Positions 22,314 to 33,839 of a DNA stretch of 64,000 bases are shown here, one piece after another. Location of the stretch: positions 2,046,001 through 2,110,000 of the forward strand of contig NC_060114.1 of NCBI RefSeq assembly GCF_021155765.1, written 5' to 3'. A program made the translations under genes and the position numbers. The stretch's first letter is position 1; each line of letters begins with the position of its first letter. Source of the stretch: Diprion similis. Its lineage: Eukaryota > Arthropoda > Insecta > Hymenoptera > Diprionidae. The notes beneath the pieces were generated by a model. The model searched no databases, was not told the DNA's origin, and worked only from the letters and a program-made list of their open reading frames with translations.

Positions 22314-23971
22314 CATTTTGACGTTGTCCTCCATCAAATCACCGATGCTGTGCTCAAGTTCCACAAACGTGGGTCGTTTCGACGGATTCGCTTCCCAGCA
22401 TTGCAGCATCGTCCGATAGCTGTGACAAGCGTCGGGTTAAGTGGTTGAAAAAGTGAAATCAGCAATGATTGGTCGAACAGGAGCAGAAATACTCACATAG
22501 TCTCGGGTGAGTACTTGGGTCGCTCCATTCGATAACCACCGACAAGTGTTTCGCACATGTCTTGGGGGTTAATTTCGGGGTAAGGAGTTTTGGCGAGTGA
22601 AAACAATTCCCATAACAAGACTCCGAAAGACCAGACGTCAGATTTTACCGAAAATATTCCGTCTCTGAGGGATTCGATAGCCATCCACTTGACGGGAAGA
22701 GGGTCGTTTCCCTCGTCCTTGTACTGGTCGTCCTCCTGGAGGGACTTCGACAGGCCAAAGTCACATATCTTGACAACGTTATCCTCCAAAAGCAGTACGT
22801 TTCTCGCTGCCAAGTCACCGTGCAGCACCTGAAGACGGTCAACGATTCAAATTGTTTTCGATGAAACTGAAAGGCAATAATCACGACATGCAATAATCCC
22901 AGTCGTAAATTCCTGACGTCAACCTTTTTGGCAGCAAGATATTGCATTTCGCGTGAAATCTGCCAAGCCCAAGACACCAAGTCTCGCGTGCGAACCGGAT
23001 CCAATTCCGCATTCGTAAAATCACCTGGGTACTTGGTTGGCGGTTCAAGTTCCGGTAATTGTGAGTTCTGTCCGGTGGCCGAATTTCCCGCCCCTTCACT
23101 CGTACCCGGTTGATCGGCGCTACCACCCAAATCTTCCACTGCTAAAATGGCATCTTCCCAACGTGGTGCTGAGTTTGTATTACTCGAAGTAGAGACACTA
23201 AACAAGAGGAAAATGTTTGCAGTTAGGACACATTCGATTGAAGCTACGGCTGCAATGCACGTATGCGTAAATGTGATTGTTGAGAGTTTGCTATAAGGAG
23301 CTGGTACAACTCATTGGTGTAAGGAATTGCCCGTCTTGAGAGAATGTAGGGCCAGGACGTTCCAGAATACCACTGCGATGATGACTCACGTTGTCGATAT
23401 TCTGATAAACTCTGACCAATGGCTATTCAGTTCCACAATTCCAAAGTGATTCTTGGGTTCATTCAAGACTCAGCTACTTACGTGACAAAATAGCTCACCT
23501 ACGGCTTCTGACGGCGATCGGATCATCATCAGAATTAGAATCTGGAATTTCAGCAGAGACAGTACCCAATTCATCGACGAACTTTGACCTGCAGCGCCAC
23601 AAGTAGTCGTGCAAGTTCCCGAAGCGGCAGAATTCCACGATGACCAGGAGTTGGCCTGTCGATGACCATGGTATTAACGGAGTTCACAAATGATCGCTGA
23701 CGCGTCTGGGTCCGCATGCGGAATTGAGATACATAGAAACACCCACCATAATCAAGATTCTTGGTGCAGGCACCGAGGAGGCTGACGATGTTCGGATGGT
23801 GACCGAGATAGACGAGAATTTTGAGTTCGCGAAGAAGAGCTTTCATGCAGCGCAAGCTGGCTGTCGGTCGGACCGTCTTGACTGCAACCACCGAAATCGC
23901 CTCGGGTCGACGGATCGTTTTCGCCCTGGCTTTCCAGACTATTCCAAACGAGCCTCTTCCCAGTTCCTCGT
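22314..23971 (-). CDS. RTK-1 tyrosine kinase domain (five exons)
   Basis: Exons are 23,747-23,971, 23,499-23,655, 22,924-23,197, 22,497-22,828 and 22,314-22,419. The N-lobe shows 'ELGRGSFGIVWKA' (glycine loop), 'VVAVKTVRP' (ATP lysine) and 'LLRELKILVYLGHHPN' (helix C Glu). The hinge is 'LLVIVEFCRFGNLHDYL'. A Ser/Gly/Pro-rich insert of ~90 residues follows, then 'LHGDLAARNVLL', 'ICDFGLSKS', one activation-loop Tyr (DDQYKDEG), 'PVKWMAIESL' and 'MLQCWEANPSKRPTF'. All catalytic residues are present except that the usual HRD arginine is Gly, which I recall as normal for insect PVR. One donor (after AAAAAG at 22,924, GTTGAC) is non-consensus and shared by both paralogs. Confidence 0.88.
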
Positions 23972-24992
23972 CTACAGGGTGGAAAGAATAAATTTTAATC
24001 CATGCAATCAACACACAGGCCTGAAATGTGATCCGTATTTCAGAAAAGTGAGATAGAGTTGGAAACTCATCTTACAATACTCGAAACGGAGTGAAAGACA
24101 TGAAAAAACATTTCAGTCATAAGTCTCGAATATAAAGGGTTTCTCGAATGAATTAATAAAACCAAAATAATTTTTTCAACTGTGTTATTTGAAACGTATG
24201 TAACGACTTGGTGGTCATCTATTCCCGAGTGGTAAGGAACAGCAAGGGTTCGGGTCCGCGTTTACACCTTAGGACAGCCGGAGGTTAGCATGAAGGCTGA
24301 ATAACTCGGTTTATTTCGGATATAATTCAGAAATTTTGAGCCGTGTTTGCAATAATACGGGAAACTGTCTGGTAATTATTGAGGGTAGCGACGGAGATTA
24401 TTTCTACTCGATTTTTCAGAGATATTTCCGATTATTATTGGTACATCCGTAATAAATACGCATTTATTGTTTCAAAAAATTGAATTAAAAAAAAATTATC
24501 ACTTATGGGTATAATCTTCAACTACTGAAATAATATAAGGTCGTATATGCATCAAACTTTTCTCAAACAGAATCGGTTTTTAACTTCTTTTACGCAATGT
24601 TTCGTCAAAACGTGAGAATCCCGGAGTATGGAGGAGTATAAAAGATATTTATTGTTGAAATTCGGTGACTGTATATTTTAAAACTACGTTGATTAAAAAT
24701 TCACTCGAATTGCATTCATTTTTAGGAAATTGGTTATCTATATGAAAATCGCAAGGAAAATATTTTTTCAAGGCTTCTGCACCCGATTATTCGGCTACGA
24801 AGCACCATTTGGTAATTTTTAATATCACAATGGTGAAGTGTTTTTATTTGATACCAAAATGATCCCCAAAGTGTCGATAGAGAACTACGCAGGGGTAGAT
24901 TCAGCATGCTAATCCGACCACGATATATACTTATTGTTAGTCGTTACGGATTAAAACTTCTTCATCATATAGATAATAATATCCATAAATAC

Positions 24993-25311
24993 CAAGTCTC
25001 AAAAGCTTTCGTGGAAATTCCCATTCCTTTTCGTAGGGCAATAAATCTGCCTGATCATTCATGAAAAGTTCCGGATTGAAAGAAGTAGGATTCTCGGTGT
25101 AGAAATATGCAAGTCGTTCTCTTAACATCCTTTGCTTCTGAGCCTAAGACACAAGAGTATCAACATTTTATTATTCGTTCGATTCGCAGAAAGATCCTGG
25201 TCATTTTCTTCAATACCTTCTTGTAAAAACGCCAGGCTCCCAGAATGGCGAAGAGGAAGGGAATTCCCGTAAGAGGTAGCCATATTTCAACTTGGGTCCT
25301 GGATTCCACTT
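24993..25311 (-). CDS. RTK-1 transmembrane and juxtamembrane exons
   Basis: Exon 25,217-25,311 encodes 'IWLPLTGIPFLFAILGAWRF', a single membrane-spanning helix followed by basic residues. Exon 24,993-25,143 encodes the juxtamembrane part ending 'LLPYEKEWEFPRKLLRL', the conserved 'LPYD..WEFPR..L.LG' lead-in to receptor kinases. Both have good acceptors and phase-consistent donors (GTATTG, GTATTT). Confidence 0.82.
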
Positions 25312-25424
25312 CTAGAGAATGAATTCGTCAAAGTTTGGCGCATTTATTGTACAGTAAGAGTTTCATACAGATAGCAGAAAATGATTGCTCGTCTAATATT
25401 TTTCCCATCATTTAAAACACGTAC

Positions 25425-25724
25425 CTACGCTTTCTGTGAAAACTCCGCTCCGCACGTCACTCGAATAACAATCCGTACTCAAGTCGTTGAAGCAGGCTCG
25501 TACTTCCAAGTCGTGGCTGGTTGATGGATGAAGTTGTTAAAAGTTGTGATAAGTTGCCGTAGTATGTTTAGAATCAACAATTTCTGTTCCGTCGTACGTA
25601 TAGTTGACTGATATACGATACAGCTGTATGTGAGCGCGTAGCCCTTGTGGTGGGCTTGGCCATTCGATAATTATAGAATTTGTCGTCTTCGATGTCACAG
25701 TGATGTTTGGAAAATACGGAAAGT
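25425..25724 (-). pseudogene. RTK-1 membrane-proximal FN3 exon with premature TAA
   Basis: A 300-nt exon (acceptor CTATAG, donor GTACGT) encoding an FN3 domain ('NITVTSKTTNSIIIEWPSPP', 'HIQLYRISVNYTYDG'). In frame, TAA occurs at 25,537-25,539 after 'TATYHNF', where RTK-2 has CGA in an otherwise co-linear exon of identical length. The stop would remove the membrane helix and the kinase. Confidence 0.8.
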
Positions 25725-26576
25725 CTATAGAAGAAACAAACTGTCATCAACGGTTTACACATCACATGATGCTTCCTACAGATTTCATGGCGACAAACCA
25801 GACGAAATATCGGACATTCTTTAAATTCGCGAAGTTTCGTCAACTTATTTCCGAATCTCCGAATTACTTAAGATGAACCTTAGTTCGATATTGTGAGTTT
25901 CAAACATTAGCGTGCTAAGCTGGACGACAGTTTAAGCACGGTGTGGATGACTAGGTGGGAGAACGGAGATGATTAGCTTTGACCAGACACTCTACGAGAA
26001 GACGCTCGACCAATAACACTAAATTTTCCTCGTAGCAGTCCAAATTTGTGATATTTTATTTTTACAATTTTAAACTAATTTATACCTCTTTATACCATTA
26101 ATTCTAGTCATGAAACGAGTATATACATTCGAAACAGAGAATAGGCGAATATAACAATTGACCATGTGTAAGTAATTTACGAAAACGAATATATTTGTGA
26201 AAGACGATCGCAAGAGACATATACCACATTGGCATTAATCTACGGAACCTGTTTGGACAAACTACACCACATAGCAACAGGTAAAAAAGATTATAATAAC
26301 AATAGTTTACGCATGAAGTTGGCGGTGGGGTGAGATGCCGAAAACAAAACAACAAGCATCTAGCAAACAAAACTTACTATGTTCATAAAGGATGGTTCAT
26401 AACAAGATGTGCGCTGAGAAGTCGAACGTGGAGTATTTTCAAATAAACTCATTTAATAATAAAGTTGATGTTGCTATGAAGTTAGTGTTAAGTGATTGAC
26501 AGCTGTCATCGGCTGTTTATGACAGTCTTTGACAAATATATTTATAGTTATCTGTTTCTGACCACAAAAAATAAAT

Positions 26577-27020
26577 ATGCAAACGAGAATTATCAAGATG
26601 ATTCCCGACGGGAATTGTCTTTTTCGTGCGCTGGCGTATTGTGTACACGGCACTCAAGATCGACACGCAGAGGTGAGACTGAGAATCGTTCCAAACATAG
26701 TTGATAATTGGTCTACATTTGGGGGTTTTATTACAAGTAATGAGTCGAAAGGTGCCGTGATTAGGTCACCTGGTGATTACAAATCACACATGAATAAAAA
26801 TAGAATTTACGGGGGAGAAGCAGAATTAGCTGCAGCTGCCGACATTTTTAAGATATGTTTAATCGTGTATCGCGGAGAACAAATTCATCCACACCAAATC
26901 GGATCACAAGATGAAAGACAATTCCTGCTACTCTTCACCCGCGACGGAGACAGTGGACACTTTGATGTCTTGCAGAACCAATATAAAATTCAGATAGTGA
27001 GTAGTAAGTATCAAAAGTAA
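26577..27020 (+). CDS. OTU-type cysteine protease, small, likely transposon-borne
   Basis: An intact 147-codon frame on the strand opposite to the RTK. The N-terminal 'MIPDGNCLFRALAYCVHG' is the OTU signature with the catalytic Asp/Cys. 'GGEAELAAAADIFKICLIVY' is the conserved middle helix and strand, and 'GDSGHFDVL' carries the catalytic His. OTU enzymes cleave ubiquitin chains. Single-domain OTU proteins of this size are typical of viruses and mobile elements, and some Helitron relatives (Helentrons) encode OTU domains. An upstream in-frame ATG at 26,577 follows an AT-rich leader. A GC-rich double hairpin lies 150-210 bp downstream. No introns or paralog copy are seen, so I infer cargo of an inserted element. 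Confidence 0.75.
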   Translation: MQTRIIKMIPDGNCLFRALAYCVHGTQDRHAEVRLRIVPNIVDNWSTFGGFITSNESKGAVIRSPGDYKSHMNKNRIYGGEAELAAAADIFKICLIVYRGEQIHPHQIGSQDERQFLLLFTRDGDSGHFDVLQNQYKIQIVSSKYQK

Positions 27021-27167
27021 CAAGCAAATTATAGTAAATCTAAATATATCACCAAACAGTCAAAAGGACAGCCAGGATTTACGTTGGCAATGGAGAAAGT
27101 AAAGAAAGGTAAGAAGAAAAAAATGGTGAATTCACCTGTCTAATAGACAATGTATAAGGAAATAGTG

Positions 27168-27230
27168 AGGCGCGAAGCGAGCGATGAGGTGGGTTTGGCG
27201 CGCGAGGCGCGCAGGGGCGGAGCCCCTGGT
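27168..27230 (+). repeat. GC-rich double hairpin downstream of the OTU gene
   Basis: In an otherwise AT-rich intron, GGCGCGCGAGGCGCGC and CAGGGGCGGAGCCCCTGG form two adjacent short hairpins ending in TGGTAAT. Hairpins of this type lie close to the 3' ends of Helitron-like elements, so this may mark the end of the insert that brought in the OTU frame. Confidence 0.5.
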
Positions 27231-27532
27231 AATAAAAAAAAGAGAAATTGTTTTCGAAAGACTAGACATTTGAAACCAGAATTTGGGATTAAGAAAATTG
27301 TCGTAGCGGATTAGTAACGAAAAGGAGCGTATTTAAACTTTATTAAACTGATAACGCGATGAATGTGTAATGATTTCGCCGAATAACATAAATTTGTTGC
27401 ATTTGATGTGCTATTGATTTCAATGTATCTGTTTGTAAGATGTAAAACTGTATGACATCATTTAACACAAATTTTTTAACTGACATAATTTCGTTACAAT
27501 ATGCATGATTTACGCGTAGTCAAAGCACCAAC

Positions 27533-28123
27533 CTCTTTCCGAGGGCGTGATAAACCCAGAGTAAGTGCTTGCCAGTCTTCTTCCCGCGCTGATCACAACA
27601 AGTTCGAACCAATAGGAAATGCCGCATGTCATGTGCCTCACAACGTATCGCTTATAATCCCTGCCCTCTTCAACTCGCACCGAGAATACATTTTCTCGTT
27701 CAAGAGAACCGTTTTTCGAAAATCGTATCAGATGCGTGTCTCCTCGGATGTTGTTGTCAAACCAGTGTAAGTGAACGAGCTTCGACCCGATGACACTGGC
27801 GCTCAATTGTGATGGCGATTCGTCGGAGCATTGGAGTTCAACGAAACCTACGATATTCGACATTCTGTCATTCGTTGCCTGGCATTCGTAAATACCAGTG
27901 TATCCGTACAAGATTCCCGCAGTATACAGCATCATCTTGACGTGAGTTTTGTTGACATTCGATGTAACGGAGACGCTGTGGAAATGTATTCCCCTTTTCC
28001 GTAAGACCTCTCGCCACTTGAAGATCGATCGTCGGTATCCGAAGAAATCGCACAACAGTGCTGTCGGCTCGCGCCGTTTCGCATATGCGATTTCAGCTCC
28101 TACAATCAATTCTTCTGCGGGCG
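27533..28123 (-). CDS. RTK-1 Ig3 + FN3-3 exon
   Basis: A 591-nt exon open throughout. The first half is an Ig domain ('PTALLCDFFGYRRSIFKWRE' with Cys and Trp, then 'GIYECQA' with the second Cys). The second half is FN3-like ('LSASVIGSKLVHLHWF', 'ISYWFELVVISAGRRL'). The acceptor is TTTCTAG; the donor GTTGGT is weak. RTK-2 has a GC donor (GCAAGT) at the same place. Confidence 0.8.
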
Positions 28124-28281
28124 CTAGAAAAAAAAACATCGGATAGACACAGCGTTCCAAAGTGTAATCCGGCACGCCGAGTGGTGTACATTATTTACAC
28201 AAATCTACAAATTGTTTTGACTCAGAGAGTACAATTTACTCTGTCATTTTTTCCATGCAAATATCTTAGAGTGAATCTTAC

Positions 28282-28605
28282 GAATCACCGTGACGAGCAT
28301 TCTTTCACCAGCGTGCGAATCCTTGATCATCTTCGCCACGCAGGTGTAGTCGTGACTTCTTTCTCCCTCAGCGTCTCCGACAATCAAAGTCCAGTTGACC
28401 TGACCGTCAGTATCACCGAAAGAAGTGACGCGTTCCCCCTCCGTCATCCACCAACCCTCGTATCCCTGAACACTGATGCTGCAGGTGAAGGAGGCGTCGC
28501 TGCCTGGTGCAGTATTTTCTGCATCTCTAGTCACCTTTATTGTCAGCACCGAAGACTTCGTGTCGGATTGCGATTCTTGTCTCGCTCGTAATTGTTTTCT
28601 GCCAA
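28282..28605 (-). CDS. RTK-1 Ig2 exon
   Basis: A 324-nt open exon (acceptor TCACAG, donor GTAAGA) encoding an Ig domain: 'GSDASFTCSISVQGYEGWWM', then 'SHDYTCVAKM' with the second Cys. The counterpart in RTK-2 is the same length but has TAG at the first of the two Trp codons. Confidence 0.82.
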
Positions 28606-28659
28606 CTGTGAAGTGATATGGATTAGGTTCATTGTCAAATTCCATATCGACATGATGTT

Positions 28660-30170
28660 GTATGATATTTAATTTTTTTATTGTATTTTTTCTATCATTA
28701 TTTCATAACGGAATCACTTCTATAAATTTTCAAAGCAGTTTCGAGTCTTGTTTAAAGTTCAATATACGTCCAGTCGATAATAGAGGCGGCAATCATGTCA
28801 AATCAAGAAAATAGTTGTTCATGAGTTGATCTTTGTATAACCTTTTGGAAAATGTTCCGATTAATAAAAGAACCAACGTTTAAGCCAAAAGTCCCGGCAC
28901 CAAATCATCAATTTTGCCATGTCATTCTTCAATACATAGTATATGACATCCTCGACGCTAACGCCCCTGAACATAAACCTCATTTTGCTTCATCTGTCGA
29001 ATTTCATGCATTGATATATTCTTTCCGCACATTTATAACCTTTGTAATTTCGTTTTGAATTCTTCTTATGCCTCACTTCAAATTTCCGTATGCATTGCAT
29101 ACTTTACTCGCACCGAATGCAAACTCTAATTATCAAAATTGAAAATGGTGAATCCAAATAGTCGACATGATCTTTTTTCAATTTCTTGTTATAGAAATTC
29201 TACATACGAAAACCCATGAATCAGAAATAATTCAAATTCGGTCGAGTATGAAGAGAAAAAAAAAACCAAACCCTCAATGAGTACAAAAGTCATAGCATCA
29301 CAGAAAGTATGAAAGTCGCAAAACTTGGGACGAATACAAACGGAATAGTATAGGGAGAAAAAAAATGGTTCTGCAACCTCCCCACGTTATCGTCGTCAGT
29401 CTTTGGTGACGCCCAAAGAAAGAAACGCGAAGAGGAACTTATTGAATACACGAACATCCTACTCATATTCGACTAACAGAGCTGTGAAAGACAGAGAACG
29501 AATAGAGTTACGTAAAGTTCTTTTCTCTTGGATTTTTCGACTTTGCCGCAATTTACAGTGACTAGCAGATGTCTAATCACGGAGTGTCTGACTGGACGGG
29601 TAGGTACAAAACATTGACTCTGTTACATTTCGGACCGAGTTCCGCTTTTTCATTGTAGCTTAGTAATAATTTGAAGTTTACGTGAGGTTTGTTGCTGTTG
29701 CTGTATAACGCTCTGTCCAAAAAATATACCCGCTCACATTTGACCTCACTCACATAATATCCACAAATTCTTCTTACGTATTCATGTTATAGCTTGATTT
29801 GTGTGTTAGTGAGACGACGGAGAAACGAAATTGAATCATAAAATAATAAATCTCGAGCTCATCGATTACGTAGACCATTCGGTTCGCTTTGAACAGAAGG
29901 ACGTCTTGGCCGAGTGAACTGCTGACTGGCTTCGTAATACTTTTTTGCTTCGACTTCCCGATGAAAAATCAATCAACGTGACGAAAGTTTAGGGAACGAG
30001 AGATCTTCGACGAAGTTAACGCGGAGAAGAGATTAGATTAAAAATACGCGAGTGCTGCGTACCAGGTGAACTTCACCGAAGCGGTATTAGAGCTTCGCGG
30101 CGAAACAACCGGAAAATCGGATGTGCGACGATTGCGAACCTCACTTCCGTTACGCAGAGTCTGAAGAGTG
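28660..30170. other. RTK-1 intron, expanded
   Basis: About 1.5 kb between FN3-2 and Ig2, against about 0.33 kb in RTK-2 (46,883-47,211). The intron ends align with RTK-2, so the middle was gained here or lost there. I see no coding motif or terminal repeats in it. Confidence 0.55.
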
Positions 30171-30184
30171 AACTCAATCATTAC

Positions 30185-30490
30185 CTGTATCGTTGGTCGT
30201 CACGCCTTTCATGACGACACTGGCACGTCGGTCCGGGCAGAAATCCCCGAAACAAGGTCGCACCACCAGATCGTAGCTGATCAAAGGCGAAAGGCGGACG
30301 ATTGCTTCATCACCTTCATCAGCCTTAAACTTCTGCCAACGAAAATGTTTTTCCTTCTCGTTGCCGCCTTCCACTAATATCAGATAGGCGTTGATGCTTT
30401 GCCGGAGCTCTGGCGGTGGCTGCGACCATCCGATCGTTACGGTGTCCGTGGTTTTATTCACGATCCTCACAGTTGGAACATATTTCACGT
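30185..30490 (-). CDS. RTK-1 FN3-2 exon
   Basis: A 306-nt open exon (acceptor CATAG, donor GTAATG). 'VRIVNKTTDTVTIGWSQPPP' and 'INAYLILVEGG' show an FN3 fold. The pattern is closely similar to the membrane-proximal FN3 ('KTTNSIIIEWPSPPQGLRAH'), which suggests an internal duplication within the receptor. Confidence 0.82.
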
Positions 30491-31170
30491 CTATGTAGGA
30501 ATGATAAGTTTTAGAATTTTTCACTTAATGAGTTCCAATGCGCTCATATTCTACAAGCTTGACTTCCGGTAAACAAATGTTAGTGGATACCACCTGACCA
30601 TTCTGTACGTTCTTCGCAAGCTGCATGAAAGTATGACTCAATTGGGAAATGAATACCATGAAAAGTGTGTCGTTTTCGAACGTCGAAGCCTACTTCGAAC
30701 GAACTAAGGTTTCTCGGACGCTGTGAAATTGACGTTCGTACACCTCAACCTCGTTCTAGATTTGGTACGGATCGCGATGTTTCAGTTCCCTTGTTATACA
30801 TAGTGTCCTGTGGCCGCATTGAGGTGCTTATAAAGAGATGTTTGAGATTTTTTTCCAGATTTTTCGGAACCATTTTCTATTCCAAATTCTTTTATCAGTA
30901 AAATGAGAAGGAAAAAACATACGTTGCGAAAAATCTAAGCAAACTTCCACCTCTAAATTTTTTTGAAGTCTTTTTTCGGAAAAAACTAGAGAACGGTAAG
31001 AAGGGAAAATCGGCTCACTTCGGATCCAAGCTTGAAAATTTTTATATCGCAATTTCTCATGAACAAGGTTCCACCAAATACAGGGCAAACATTGCGTTAA
31101 ATTGTTTCAAACGTTTCATAAATGCATGTGTTAACGATACGTGGGTAAAAGTGATTGGGTGGATCTTTAC

Positions 31171-31775
31171 CAGACGTCGTCACCCATCTTGAGAAAATCT
31201 TTCGAAGTGAGAAACGAGACTTTCTGTCTATAATGCCCTTGACTTCGTAGACGGTATTAGGTTTCAATGCATCGATGCGGAAGGAACCTGCGTAACGAAC
31301 TCGCTCCGGAGTGGAAAGTAGTAGTGTCTGGAGCCATTCATCCGTACCACTTTGCCTGTATGCAATTTCGAATGATTCGTGATACCCGTTCAAAAAACCG
31401 TGCATTTCCCATTTTATATGGATGGATTCTGGTTCAAGCACTCCGACAGTCCAGATCCGATCAGTTTGGTATTTTACGATCTCGACGTGATCCCAAACGA
31501 AGCCATCGAATTTTTCTGCCGTACATCTGTAATCTCCATAGTCTTCGGGTTTGACGCTTGTAAAGTAAAGCTCCATCGTGTAAGTTTCGTTGATCCAGTA
31601 GGACTGGTTGTAACATTTCCCACAATTTCCCACTCCTTGGGGAATGATTTTCTCTGCATCTTTTTCCGCCATGTAAATTTTGTTAGGTTCTTACTCGCAG
31701 TGCTGCACGAAATGATTGCTGGTTTGTCCGGTGTTGCGAAAACTCGAAATCCATCTGCAGCTATGCCATCTTTCC
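31171..31775 (-). pseudogene. RTK-1 Ig1 + FN3-1 exon, frameshifted
   Basis: It begins after TCCTTTTAG at 31,775 in phase with the signal-peptide exon. It reads 'PDKPAIISCSTASKNLTKFT' then 'WRKKMQRK' (Ig Cys and Trp) in one frame. By 31,600 the homologous reading ('MELYFTSVKPEDYGDYRCTA', second Ig Cys) has moved to another frame. The exon is 605 nt long where 0 mod 3 is required; RTK-2 has 603. The FN3 part is clear ('WTVGVLEPESIHIKWEMHGF', 'RIDALKPNTVYEVKGI'). Confidence 0.78.
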
Positions 31776-32632
31776 CTAAAAGGACAAAAAAAAATCGTTC
31801 AGCAGACCCTGTTGAGGTGAATACTTTTAATGGGCTAGCAAACCTCGATTCTTCTCTACTAAGCTGTAGAAAATCGTTGTCGTTTTTTTTGTGTCGTCTC
31901 AGTAGCATATATCGGTTATACAGGGTCATACATGATCTTTGAGGCACGGGTTAGAGTCAAAATAAAAGTCTGAGAAAATTAGGGATCTATTTTTCAATTA
32001 TTTGAAGCTAATTTGGGGTGGCAAGCCGGTCGAAACCCAAAACTGACATTTTTAGGGACCGCCCTAGCCGCATCATAATCGCCATGTTTATTACCGCTTT
32101 CTTCATTAAGAGCATTTTCCACCCGCTCAGCTCGCTTCCAGAGCCTTCTATTTTCCCGGTCTTCGTGCGAGGACCCGGCTGCACTATTTCTTTTCGGCAT
32201 TTCTTCACTTTTGATCAGACTCGCGTGTCACGCTATCGGCGCAAAGAAGAAGAACGACCTACGCGAGCGAGGAATGGACGCTCGTTAGTGAAAGTGTTAA
32301 ACTTACAACATGCAGCGTCATCGGGGCACAGCGGACGTTGCTACATTATACGCGTTGCTACGAGTTAAGATTTCACCCACGTTTCAAATCGGTCCGAGTT
32401 TATTTCTTTCATTCTTTCAACCTCGAAAGCTGAGTATCAAGTGACGCGTTCGATACGCCACACGGAAAGTTGGACCGATGAAATTGGACTGAACTACGAT
32501 ACTTAATGAATGTTTAGGAAACAGTTCCGACCAGCATCCCTAAAAGTCAGTATTTGTCAAAACGTCGAAGCCCTCGTGCTAACGAATTTCTCTTATTTGG
32601 AGAAAGATTAATGAAGGCTTTTGTTTACTCAC

Positions 32633-32690
32633 ATCCTGCGCCACCGCCAACCACGATACAACGAGCAAATAACACAAGTATCAGCCACAT
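32633..32690 (-). CDS. RTK-1 signal-peptide exon
   Basis: ATG at 32,690 opens 'MWLILVLFARCIVVGGGAG', a signal peptide, up to the donor GGAT|GTGAGT. The leftover T joins the GG of the next exon to give Trp. The homologous exon at 18,315 has an ATG further upstream, while here that frame contains TAG, so the start is the internal ATG. Confidence 0.7.
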
Positions 32691-33839
32691 CGTCAGGGTC
32701 TATTTGATTTTAAGGACTTTTTTGCTCCGATTTGATTAGTCATCAACCATTACAATAAAGCTGACGCTTGGTGGATCCCCGAAATCGCTGTTGATTGAAA
32801 ATCGCTCCTTTTTCGACTCCTGCAAAGTGTTTCTTTTCAGACATAAAGATCGTTTCATAAACTCTCGAAGTGATTCTGCCTTAGCCGGAGGTCAATATTA
32901 TTCCAGTTTTGTTTCCGTTCTTGCTGAACGATATATAACGGCAGCGTCTCGTGTGAAGCAACCGCAAAAAAATGTAAGCCGATCTCTTGAGCTTTGTTCT
33001 GAAAATCGTGTAGAAAAACTTCCCGTCAAGTTGTACCCAATGTATATCACATTTACATACCGCAACTACGTCATCGAATTCATCGTCACTTCATTAGGCA
33101 TTACGGGTTTTATTTATCTCATTCTATGTACTGGCTTGAGTACATCTTCAAAATAAGAAGAATTGGCTGAACGTTTCAAGCAGTATCCGAATTTAGTTCA
33201 AGCGGGTCATGAAAGGATAATCAAAACACTGCTAGTTTCAATTTCTCGTTGATCCTGTCTTAATCTGGAATCAGGTTGTTGTGGCTCGTGCCGACTATCA
33301 AATATTTCGAAATACCAGTTTTTATCGACACTTTGATTTAAATACACTCTTATTAACAATTGCAGTTTCTCTCAATCTATTCTCAAGATTCGGGCTCACA
33401 ATAGTTTTACTCACTCATATAATTCACTAAAGGAATCACGTTGACTAAATTGAAGTTAGAAATTTCCGCGCATGAGCCTTCCACAATTCTGCACTGCTCT
33501 GGATTTTGATGCGTTCTGAATTGTCTGAAATCTGAAATGGTTCTAATATCAATTCAGTTCTTCTTCGTCTGATGTCTAACGTGAATCTGTGTTTTCTGCT
33601 GCTAGCCAGGGTTTGAATGAAAAATGAAAATCAGGAGGGATTCAGAGGATTGTGATTGGTGGACGGAGTTCTTAGATATGTCAGCGCGAGGCGATTGGTC
33701 GAGAAGCGCCAAGCGATAAAGTGTTGACGAAAATCCTTTGTTCGCAGAATGCGCTTCTCTTGACTGCAAACTGCTTTCACTTTTTAGTTCTTACGTTTAA
33801 TTTCCACAGTTATATTTATAGTTTGTATTTTTTTTGCGA

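Larger units (their letters stand above)
25892..27498. mobile_element. LTR-like insertion (TG...CA, ATAT duplication) carrying a nested OTU segment
   Basis: It begins TGTGAGTTTCAAACATTAG and ends AATTTCGTTACA, and is flanked by ATAT (25,888-25,891 and 27,499-27,502). It matches 62,792-63,542 at both ends, but is ~850 bp longer because of material at roughly 26,060-27,310 that includes the OTU frame. It lies in the intron between the third and fourth FN3 exons of RTK-1 and is absent from the same intron of RTK-2. Confidence 0.72.
21602..32690 (-). pseudogene. RTK-1: Ig/FN3 receptor tyrosine kinase (PDGF/VEGF-receptor-like), disrupted
   Basis: Fifteen exons with matching phases can be followed from 32,690 to 21,602. 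They give a signal peptide, Ig, FN3, FN3, Ig, Ig, FN3, FN3, a transmembrane helix, a juxtamembrane segment, a tyrosine kinase split by an insert, and a short tail. As a receptor it would sit in the plasma membrane and signal from extracellular ligands. The kinase is closest to the PDGF/VEGF-receptor (insect PVR) class: HGDLAARN catalytic loop, CDFGLS, WSFGVLLWELFSLAKTPYP, insert between lobes. Two lesions break it: a frameshift in exon 2 (length 605, not divisible by 3, near 31,560-31,672) and TAA at 25,537-25,539. The kinase exons are intact. Assembly error is an alternative explanation for either lesion. RTK-2 is its tandem paralog. Confidence 0.8.

Noticed and set aside
27168..27230. CpG-island promoter
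   Set aside because: The GC-rich stretch is made of two short hairpins and is too short for an island; a transposon end is more likely.
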